Positions 21,572-31,557 of a stretch of DNA of 64,000 nt are shown here, piece after piece (within the stretch, counting starts at the first letter, position 1; each line of letters starts with the position of its first letter). Under the pieces are notes generated by a model that worked only from the letters and a program-made list of their open reading frames with translations, did no database searches and was not told the origin of the DNA. The translations under genes and the position numbers were made by a program. Location of the stretch: positions 186,001 through 250,000 of the forward strand of contig JAVLRN010000008.1 in NCBI GenBank assembly GCA_032821775.1, read 5' to 3'. This DNA comes from Sanguinoderma infundibulare (lineage: Eukaryota > Basidiomycota > Agaricomycetes > Polyporales > Polyporaceae).

Positions 21572-22205
21572 GATCGTGTGCAGTTCGAAAAGACGAAGAC
21601 GACGAAACGTGAACTCAAAATAGAAACTAAAAGGGGAGCTCCACCTGCAGGCTCGGATGAAAAAAAACAACGATAGAAAGTGAAGATGAAAGTGAATGTA
21701 GGACGTTCCCCATCGTCCATGGCGCTCTTATATTGCGGGATATTCGCACTGTACACTTCAAACCTCCTGGAAACAATTACAAAATGGCGGTGATTTCGAA
21801 AGTCCGAAACATGGAGAGCTAGTGTTGAGGAGTAAGGCGGAGTCCCCACCGACAGCGCATTCACTGCCCGTGGGCCACGAGATAGCTCGGGAATCTGTGA
21901 CAGCCATCATGGTGGGCACAAGCCCCGGGTTCGTGTGAGGATACATCGTAAGGTGTCGCTGCATCTTCAGCGCAAACGCTCCGTGTGGGACCGTGAATGC
22001 GATAGAAATCTAAAGCATGGCACTGCCATCAGATCATCATGGTGTTGCGCTGCTTGACATAGATGGAAATTACCTTGCCGCGTCATCATCGAGTCAACAG
22101 ATCCGCGGGGTGCATCATGGAACCGGCGGGCGACGTCAACCGCATGACGAAGGGGTGGGAGCGCTTTAGGCAATAGCCCCCGCGATAGACAGTATAAGCC
22201 GATGG
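21572..22205 (-). promoter_or_regulatory. Upstream region of paralogue B, inverted duplicate of 490-1064
   Basis: Read on the minus strand this shares with the region before paralogue A the ATCGCGGGGGCTATTGCC, TTCCATGATGCACCCC and CTGTTGACTC blocks and the AGCTATCTC block, in the same order and with similar spacing. An ATAAGAG motif (rc of 21726-21732) could mark the core promoter; this is inference. Confidence 0.5.
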
Positions 22206-22953
22206 AGAGACGATGACGACATATCACAACTTGGAAGAACTCACAGATACTGCATTCCCTTCAATCGCCTACTATGCAGCTGCGTCTCTCTAGCTCTCGG
22301 AGTTGGGAGCTGAGTCCTGGATTCGGCGGAGCGACTGTGGTCCGCTAAGATGGTGGATGGCATATGAGGGGCATCGTTCACACGAGCACGAGCTGTTCTG
22401 TGTGGATTTCGAGTGAATCATCCATCACTGATAATTTGCAAAAGGGCTAAGACGATGGTGCGTACGAATACGAACCACAATGCAAGTTCTCCCAAGACAC
22501 GCGACAGATGACCCCGCCAGTGAATAGTCCTCCGCGTACGCCCACTCCGCACAATGGCTCTAGCCGATGGCATAGAACCACATGATAGTAGGATGTGAGA
22601 GGATAGTTCTGGTGCATTGATGAAGGAGAAAGGGAAGGAACGCAAGAGACCGTTTGCACCCTGGCAGCCTGCGGAGTGACGGCAGGACGTCCGAGACAGT
22701 CTATCGCAACAGAGACGCAGAAGTGGGATTCATGTACGCACCAGTCAACCTCACAACTCGCAGCACGCCGTACGCTCGCCTCCCACGTACATCAGCTACC
22801 ACGAACGGCTTTGAGTCGGAGTGGGGAGTCCTCTTCTGGGCAAGTCCAGCGGACGACGACGGCAGCCGGGAGCGAACAACTTAGAGTGAGTTCCGAGATG
22901 ACAATAACGCAAAAAACATCAATGTTGAACTCGTCCAAGCAAAAAAAATGTGG
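22206..22953. other. Intergenic stretch
   Basis: No gene was recognised; short open frames here have no coding bias or known motif. Confidence 0.45.
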
Positions 22954-23286
22954 TCAAGCTGAAGTACAGACAATAGATGTCGGAGGAGGGCCAGGATGGT
23001 GGTGGGAGAACAACAGCGGTGAACGTAGGTGATAGGCATAACTGAGATTGCGGCAGAAGAGGAAGTGATGGAATGCCAAGATGGTCTCAGAGATTGTGAG
23101 AATGACGGAACGGGTTCTGATGAGATGTCGTATTGCGATGGGTGAGATCAAAGAGCAGGTCAGAGACATGGAGAGGATATCGCGGACGTTGGTGATTGCA
23201 CCGCAAATTGCTTCGAGGACGTCCGCATTCAGTTCAGGAGCTGGACCTCTCCGAGTCGGATGGATGATGGGGTATTCCATAGTCAC
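22954..23286 (-). pseudogene. F-box-like protein, N-terminal fragment
   Basis: ATG at 23286 opens a frame reading LNADVLEAICGAITNVRDIL, then SMSLTCSLISPIAIRHLI and FHHFLF. This is the pattern of polypore F-box-like proteins (an LN.DVLE.IC start and an S.TC......R.L middle). It is cut short by a stop at 22954, before any leucine-rich repeats. F-box proteins link substrates to SCF ubiquitin ligases. Its closest relative in the window is the plus-strand copy at 24726. Confidence 0.5.
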
Positions 23287-24725
23287 TGTTGAGACCGGTG
23301 AGTTTGTTTCGCGACCGTGGCGATAAGAGTAGCCTGAGCCTGGGCTTCAAAAACGGGCAATTAACACGAAGTCTGCAGAGAGGATATACAACTGTCAATC
23401 GCGGCGTGCTCCCTGCAGAGGAGTTATCTTCCAGAGTGCCTGGGTATGCTGGTCAGACTCAAAGTGGTGCCACTGCTCGGCGCCTGGGCTGGTTGACCCG
23501 CTACGTCACGTGTTTCTATGATACTCTGCCAAGTCACTGGGGATGGGCAACGCCCTGCCAAAACGCTCTAGCGCGCGGCCAGCGTCTAAACCCTCGGGTA
23601 GGTTGTAATCTCGGCTTGCCGAGTTATCTGCGGCAGATAATGGGGATAATGATTGCGAAGCCACTGAGGTCTGGCTGACGCTCTTGATAAGATGGCTAAT
23701 TTTCTGCGGTCCGCTATTCCTCTTCGATTACCCTCGAATGTACGTAGAACAGCACCGATAAGGATTCTATCAAATGTCTTGAGAGCCGATTTTTGGTAAG
23801 TTTGTTGGTTCTGAAGATACAAAACTGTTTACGCACTTGCTTGGATGCTAATAAAAATCAAGCCTCAAGACTTTGAACAGAATTGCTCTATGTGCCTTCC
23901 GTGGCTGTTTTCCCGGTGGAAAACGATGATGGGGGGACTGCAAAACGGATGCAAGCTTGGCGGGGACGGCCGTTAGCGCCCGAGCCGGGAACTGGCAGGA
24001 GGTGCGTTTACCGCAATTCGGGAGGGTCAGCAAGGATAAATCAGTGCTAAGAATTAGCGTGTACTTGTGTCTCAAATATATACAGTAAGACTAGATATCC
24101 AAGGGCTTGTAGACCGTAGTACAGTATGTGCTGAATGTGAGTCGTCCGAAACTTTCGACAGCCATACGGGCATATTCCTTCAGCATGGCTGTCAGGTTTA
24201 CACCTTCCACTTTTGAGCAAATCCCCGAACACTCATGTATGCACTCAAACATTTTTTTGGGTCAACATGAGCCCAATTTCGATTCCTTCTACCGACTGAG
24301 CCTTCTTGGTCTCCCAGCGCTATTGAAGCCCTCACAGACTAGCAAACGCATTCATGACTACATAGAGCACTACTTTTGTGAGCCGTGCCCCCAATAATTG
24401 CTGAGGATGCTTGACAGATCCTCACAGTGAATTGTATTAAACCTCTTCACCGCAGACTACGATGTATCCGCACATGGACGCCTCTGACCATGAGCATACC
24501 ACACAAGCGGTGGGAGCCAAGAAGATAAGATCACAGCCGCTGTCGTTCCCACCGATACGTCCATCTAAGCGAACTGCTGCGGTTATAGACGCTGGCCATC
24601 AAAGCTGGCAGCGTTGCCCATCCCCAAAGTCACACGTCAAGCTTCGCAAATTTCAACCGGCCGTACAGTTTGTGCAAATACTATTGCGCTCTCCCCGAAA
24701 GCACTTACTCTACCACCGTCATCAT
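23287..24725. other. Intergenic stretch between two divergent F-box-like remnants
   Basis: No gene or RNA was recognised. The sequence is AT-richer than its neighbours around 23,620-24,450. Confidence 0.45.
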
Positions 24726-25677
24726 ATGGCCACTCAGACCCGGAGCAGCGCTGCCCTTACGCTCAACTATGACGTCCTTGAAATTATCTGCAATGCTATC
24801 GCTGACGTCCGAGACGTCCTTGCTGTCGCTCTTACCAGCTCGACGATACGGCCCATCGTGATTCGACAGCTCCTTAGAACAGGTACCATCACTCTAACGA
24901 GCTCCAGGGCCATCCGCCGCTTCCATGGTTTCATCCTGAGGCGCGATCCCAGCCGTGCCCACCACCTTCGTTCACTCCACATCCCAGAGATCGTCTGGAC
25001 CGCATTCAAAAATGCGCCCGAGGCCGTCGTGGCGAAACAGGTCCCTATCGTCACCGTGATGACTGCATCGTGGACATCCTCGCTTCCGCGATCCACCTCG
25101 ATACTCTACACTTCTCTGTGGATTCAATCTCGACATCCGCCGTCCATGATCGCATCGTTTCCGCCTTCGCGAATATGACGGCTCTCAAGCATCTCACCCT
25201 CGTCGAGCCCCACAAAGATTGGATCCACCGCGCATTGCTCGCCCTAGGATCACCACTCGTTGATCTTCGCGTGAGCGGCAACCACTCTACCTTCACTTAT
25301 CGGGGTGACAGACCAAATGCCATGTCCTTCCAATCTCGCACCCATTTTACCCAGGCACGACGCTGACGAGCCTTAGCATACACGGGATCCCAGTCTACAA
25401 TGGCAACTCTTTCCGTGCACTCCCCCCATTCCACTCAGTTCGCTCCCTCGGCATCAGCGGCGCCAGGGTAGGCGCGCTCCAAATGGACGTGCTCCTCCAC
25501 CTGTTTCCCTCTTTGGACTACACGCTACACATATCGCTATCCACCATTGACAGCCTGTCGAACACTCCATTCAAAGCTCTCGCACGAGAGTGGAATGCCC
25601 GTGTCCAAGACGTCGCGTGCTTACACATGTTTTGTTCATCTTCTCTACCGCTTTACGGTCTTTCGATCCGTATGTGA
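24726..25677 (+). pseudogene. F-box-like / LRR-type protein, frameshifted
   Basis: ATG 24726 (MATQTRSSAALTLNYDVLEI) begins an F-box-like region with DVRDVLAVALTSSTIRPIVI and FHGFILRRDPSRAHHLRSLH. Near 25,040 the frame must change to continue as VDILASAIHLDTLHFSVDSI, then MTALKHLTLVEPHKDWIHRA, a leucine-rich-repeat-like part. Another frame change near 25,330-25,400 is needed to reach FHSVRSLGISGARVGALQMD and the end at 25,677. The order is that of polypore F-box/LRR proteins of ~400 aa. It is probably a pseudogene; unrecognised introns at both points are a weaker possibility. Confidence 0.52.
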
Positions 25678-26693
25678 TCCTCTAGTGCGTATTCCAAGAA
25701 TTCAAATATACAATCCCTTTCCTCATTTGATGGGTACTCTAATGATGGCTGGAACTCGCACCTTCGCGAAAGCTTCTACCGGAAGTGGAAGTGCTCCGTG
25801 ATGGAAAATTCCTACAGAGGAAAGAGTTCCGAGGCTATTCGTCGTCAAGGAAACTTGGCATGGCCCCACTGGTGCCACAGACATCCTGCTCGTTTAGGAC
25901 GCCCGTCCTGGAGCCAAAACGGCGCGTGGCGGGATCCACGCCGGCCAGACTGGCTCTTTCCTTACACGGAATTGCTCTGGAAATCTTTGTCTCCCCCAAC
26001 ACCGCCTCTAAGCACAATAGTCTCCCGACCTGTAAGGAAACGCCCCCCTGCCCGTCCGAGTGGTCCTCGCACCCGGATCGCAGCCGGGATGACTTCCTCG
26101 TTAGGATTCGCCCCAGCCAGTCCTGCCCACATAAAAACGTTCATTGAAAGCCACATCGTAAGCTACATCTCAGTAACCATTTATTAATGCATCTCACCGT
26201 GAGTCGGCTCGGATGCTGGTGGTTAAGAATTTGACGTCCGATGAACTTTCGCCGTTCGCCCGGACATCTAAATGACGGACAGCCATGGAGGCTGGCCTTT
26301 ATGCTAAGTTCCTTTATGCCATCTCGCCATGCGAACCTGCAGCCAAGGGCCACAATGCAGTGCGGGGGACTCCGGCCATAGGTGCGGCCGCGCTCCACAG
26401 CAGCCGGCGCGGCCAAAGGTATATGGGCGTCAAATCCCCAGCAAGCGCCCACACAACTTGAACTTCAACCACAACGTGCCACACGCACTCATTCCGTTCA
26501 TTCAAGGCTCGATCTGGTATGTCGCCATCAATTGTCTCTTTGTATGCACCTTTGTGACTCACGCAGAACCCTGCGCAGCTTGGCTGAGCAGCGGCCAAGT
26601 TCACAATCATATAAAACCTGCACACCCGGGGCCTCCCTCACTCGTCGTTCGTCTTTCTTCCGCTTCATACACCTACTCTCGTCCACTGACACT
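25678..26693. other. Intergenic stretch upstream of the FunK1 gene
   Basis: No gene was recognised. An ATATAAAA motif at about 26,610, some 80 bases before the FunK1 ATG, is a plausible TATA box. The open frame from 26,382 through it is probably leader sequence. Confidence 0.45.
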
Positions 26694-29667
26694 ATGCCTT
26701 CTGAACCTCATGCTCTCTGTCCCTCTCCTAGAGACGGGTCTCTCCCCCCGCCCAACAGTCCCGTTCGCTTGTACCAGGACAAACACCACGACACCAGCCG
26801 CGAACCAGGTCTTGCTCACCAACCCAAGGCTGACCTTGACCGTCCTCCCATGATCAGGGCGATGGGCAACAATGTTGTGTGGCTCACCCTTTCCGACTTC
26901 CTCCAGCACCATCTTCCCGTGCCGCGAAAACTCTTCATCTCCGAGTTCCCCTCCGACAAGCTGAAGACGATTAGGGAAGCATTCGAGGAAATGATCCTGA
27001 ATCATAAGGTGCGAACCCCAAAGGGTAGTTGCAATGAAGATCAGCTCGCAACAGAGTTTGTAAGTGACGCGATTACTTTCCAGACCTTGGTGGGGTGCTA
27101 ACGTCGTTTCAGGCCGCTATCATCAACGAGCATGTCCTCAAGCACGTCGCCGGGAAGCCAGTTGGGCAATCTTCGGATGTGAACACCGCTTCCGGCCAGT
27201 CGTACAAGACGAGGATGGTAGAGACAGTCCCTAGCTACGTGATGAAGCTCTCCCTTTACAAGGCAGACGAAAACGACAAGACTAGAAGCAAGTCGGACGC
27301 GGCTCTCTTCAAGAGCGACACAAAGCTCAAGGAAGACCGGCCGAACTTTGCGCATCAGCGGAGCTTCGTCGAGTTCAAAGAGGGCGAAACGGATGGCGAT
27401 GCATTCGATGATCGGCTGAAGCAGGCGGTGGAGGCGATTGCGGCCAAGAGGGAAAAGGTGCGGGGCCAGATTATCTCCTACACCGACCGCGTCTTGGTCT
27501 ACCAGTTCCGCACCGCCGTGTTCTCTTTCCTCGTGCTCGGCTCCAAGTTCCGCGTCATGCGATGGGATCGCTCCGGGGTGTTTGTCGGCGAGAAGGTCAG
27601 CTACGTCGAGCATACCGACAATCTGATCGAGGCCCTGCTCGCGTTTCTCGTCATGGACGATGAGTCGCAAGGCTTCGACCCCACTGCGACCAGGCTTGAG
27701 GAGGGTTCGGAGGACTACGAGCTCATGGACGCCCTCGCGGACCCCACGGTTCCCCTCCCGGGCAACGCCCTTGTGGTCTCGCACGAGGAAGGCACCCCTC
27801 TACCGCCCCAGATTGCTGCGCCAGTCGCCCCCATGCCTGCTTCCCTTCCAAGCCACCCAACCCCATCCGACGCAGAAGCGATCACAGACGACGACGACGA
27901 CGACGACGACCCGCCGCCTCTCTCAGATGACGAAGACGACGATTCCATCGAGGAGGACCGCTCCTTCGTCTTCGAGTACGTCCTCGAATACTTCCGCGAC
28001 TCCGTCAACGGCGACTGGCCACGGTATAGACTCAAGATCAACAGCGACGAGTTCCTCGTTGGAGAGCCGCTTTACCACACCAGGGGTGTAGTTGGCAGGG
28101 GAATGCGCGGGTTTGTGGCGTTTCACAAGCAATCGAAGAGGTTCGTATTCCTCAAGGATGCTTGGCGGCCATTCTATTCTGGGGTCCTATCCGAAGGCGA
28201 GATCCTGCGTAAACTCAATAACGATGGCGTCACCAACATCCCGACTCTCGTTTGCTACGAGTCCATGAGTGGCCAGGTGACACGGGTCTCGAATTACGTC
28301 ATGCAGGACGTGAAGACGAACGAGCAACGGAAGGAGCAAGCTCAGATGTCCACCGAGGAGGTCGATGTGGAAGCTCGACCTTACGTTCGCCACTACGCGC
28401 ACCACCGGCTTGCGCTCAAGGAGGTCTGCCTTCCTCTCACGGCCTTCAAGTCTAGTCGTCAGCTGGTGAACGTCGTCGGGGATAGCATCGATGGTACGTC
28501 GTGCCCTATATTTGTTGCCGGTAACTGTCTGACACGCTCGTTACTCTAGCGCACTGTGATGCGACGAAGAAGTCGAACACCATCCACCGCGACATTAGTA
28601 CCGGGAACATCCTCATCCTCCCTACCTTTGTCCAGCCCGAGAGCGGGAAGGACCGTACGTGGCGCGTGGTTTGGCGTGGGATCCTTGCCGACTGGGAACT
28701 CTCAAAACCGATCGTCGCGAAAAAGGAGGACTCCATGGCCCGGCAGCCGGAGAGAACGGTACGTTCATGACTATTACAACTTGCACCGGCCCCGCGAGAT
28801 GCTAACTGACTGATAATATAGGGCACCTTCCGATACATGTCAGTCGCGTCACTTCGGGATGCTTTTCATATCCCTACCACTCCCGATGAGCTCGAGTCAT
28901 TCTTCAACGTCATCCTGCATAACAGCATCCGCTTCTGCCCCCACAACATGGAGTCCAGTGTTGCGGAGCTCATTCGTGGCTACTTCACCAACTTGGTGCT
29001 ACACGATAATGGCCGCGTCCGTTGTCCCCCCCTGAAGCTATCCATGATCACCCAATGCGGACAGCTCCAGTATGAGACGGAGGACACACTGGTGTTCGGA
29101 CAGCCAGACCGCCCGAATGTCCCGCTGAACGGTCTCCTCGGACAACTCATAGGATGGTTCAAGGCCCGTTACGACGTCATGGCATACAACCGCTCGCTTG
29201 AGCGTGAAAAGTCTGCCTCTGCCGAGCTAACTAATCAACTCCAACTGTCCTTCGAGGACCCGATGCTCAGTATGGACCTGTTTTTCGGGGCCACGAAACA
29301 ACGCAGGCCCACGCCTCCTTCCGCGATGACCCTTCAATGGGCCGGCTTTGTCGAGACTCACGACGTTGTTCAAAAGCTGTTCAAGGTGGTGAAGGCCATG
29401 CCTTGGCCGGAAGATGAGGAGATTCAGGACCGCTTGAACGTTCCTGCCTCTAGGCAACCGTTGGGCTCCATACCCGAGGAGGGTGTCTTCGGCATTGGCC
29501 CCTCGACATCAGTGACAGATGGATCGCCGCAGTCCGTGCCCGTGTACGCTCCCCAACCGTCCGTCAAGCATCCTACCGGTGTTATCGCGGCTACTGCGAG
29601 TGGCGCTCTGTCAAAGTCTCGTAGCAAGAAGAAGCCTGTTCTGTATTCTTCTCGTCGTTTGGGTTAG
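26694..29667 (+). CDS. FunK1-type fungal protein kinase, 933 aa
   Basis: Four exons close in phase: 26694-27059, 27113-28493, 28550-28758 and 28822-29667. After a ~150-residue N-terminal region, the kinase-like core contains RGQIISYTDRVLVYQFR, then GRGMRGFVAFH, the catalytic-loop motif HRDISTGNIL (~595-604), DWELSK (~625) in the DFG position, and GTFRYMS (~652) at the activation segment. These are the hallmarks of the basidiomycete-expanded FunK1 family. An acidic Asp-rich insert (residues ~385-420) separates the two halves. The C-terminus is Ser-rich and ends in a basic cluster (KSRSKKKP). All key motifs are present and no lesion was seen. Substrates are unknown. The family is prone to duplication, and no second copy occurs in the window. 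Confidence 0.88.
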
Positions 29668-31557
29668 AGTCCATGTTTATGCATCATAATGTTCTTTCAG
29701 TCGCCAATAGTTCCCTGGAGTGTCCCCGCTTCCGGCCTTCCGTCTCGCACTATTCTGTATACCTAGCCAGTCTACGATAATATATCCATTCTAGAGTTAA
29801 ATGCGGGTTGTCCAACAGAAGCCAGTGTACGATCACTTTCAGGAGAGACGCAAGGCGGGGGCACGGGGAAATCGAGCGCGGGGAGGAATCACATCGAGCC
29901 CGGTGCGTTGATGATCTTGTCAAGGGCCGTGTATTAGAATGCAGATAAACTGAAACGGCAGCTTCCGCACGCAATCCGATAGTCGAGATTGTGGAAGTGG
30001 ACCTCTCCCTCCCTCCACGTCCCTGCACTCCAGCACTTTCGCCGGCCCGGACTCCCCCCGGCCGTCTTTGCATTTGGGCGCCACGTCCTGGAGTCGGAGC
30101 CCTCGACAAGCAGATAAGGTTTGGAGGCAATGGTGACGAAGCGATGCAGTGCCAACACCATGCTGGTCGGGTTGGTTTGCCGCTCCGGAACGTCTTCACA
30201 TCAAGTGATAAACCGGTGGACATCATGGTAGCCTGCTTGAAGGCACGTCAGCATCAAGTTTGCCTCAGAGTCGCACTGATGCCTTCCCTAAATGCGTCGC
30301 AGCACACTACGATTCCTCCGCGGCGGTCTGCATTGCTCGTGAGCAGCGTGGTACTCCCAAAGTTTGAACGGGAGAATCAGTCGACTATGCAGGCAAAGCT
30401 GAAGACCACTAGCGGGGAGTGCCCATGGCTCGGAAATTGTCCAGGCTCGTCACAGATAGCCGCACATGTGGCGCAACTGCCAGCCACAGAGAAAGGTATG
30501 CCGCACGGAACATCGCTACCTCAGAATCACCGAACGATAACAAGTGGTTTTGACAACATGTGATGGCTATGCGGCCGCTACATCGGTGAGTTACCGGCCC
30601 ATTGCTTCATACGGCAGAGAGAGAGTATGAGAAATAGCAAGGCTGTAGGATTGAGCATAGCTGAACTGCCTGTTTTATTGATAAGATCACGCTCATCTCA
30701 TCACCATTGCGCACCCATCCTTTGAACATTCAGCGAGAATATCATGTTCGAGTTGGGAAAGCTTATGAGTACATTCCTCTTGAGTACCTTTGACTTTCTA
30801 AACATTGCGCATTAGGTTCTTGCCCAGCGGCTCAAGGAGGGGCAGAGGCCCTTCGTTGTGAAGAGGGCTTCGTGCGAAACTATTGGGTTTGGCATGCTGC
30901 TTCAAGCTGATATTCTCAACTACATGGGGTGGGTAATGTGATCCACAGACTCCTTTGAGGATCGGAACGGGACAAACCCGGCGCTCCGCCTGTCAGATTG
31001 GACCTTGGGTTTGACATCATGCGTCGGCGGACCAGTAAGTGTCTCTGTCACCTGTCCATCTCAAGTAGACCGCAGGATGTGGCGGGAGAACCGGCAACAA
31101 ACTAGCGAGTCTTTGATTCGTAGGAGCACGCCCACCATCTCAAAGTCATCACTACCGTCGCACATACAGATCATCCCTGAGCGGCGCCCTTCCGGAAACA
31201 TCAAACTGCCTATCCCTCCGATACGGAACGCGGCTCGAATGGCGGCCGTCACAGGCCCCCAAACCATCTCGCAGCCGATGGTCAGTGAATGCGCTGTGAG
31301 TATGATCGATCTTCAACTTCGCCCGCTCTGCCTCAACCGGACTTCTGCAACCACCGTAGATGAGGTTTGGCGTCTGCGCAGTACGATTCTCGCCCCAGAT
31401 GCATATAAGAACGACATGGATGGCGGCGGACATTTGACGTTGACATTCCTTTTCCGCTTCTACCGTCCTTTCAAATTCTTCTACCAGAGCCTGCAGGCAG
31501 CTCATTTCAATCTCAGCGACTTTGCGTCTCTTCGTCCTTTGCGAATCACTGTACACC
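29668..31557. other. Gene-free stretch with a coding-like remnant at ~30,800-30,930
   Basis: Most of this stretch has no recognisable feature. At 30,816-30,930 the plus strand reads RLKEGQRPFVVKRASCE, then FGMLLQADILNYMGW, a coding-like fragment of unknown family. Part of it (GGAGGGGCAGAGGC...TTCGTTGTGAAGAG) recurs in reverse orientation at ~35,332-35,368, on the other side of paralogue C. From ~31,230 a block (GCCGTCACAG, ATCTCGCAGCC, GTGAATGCGCTGT) resembles the upstream regions of paralogues A and B. Confidence 0.4.
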
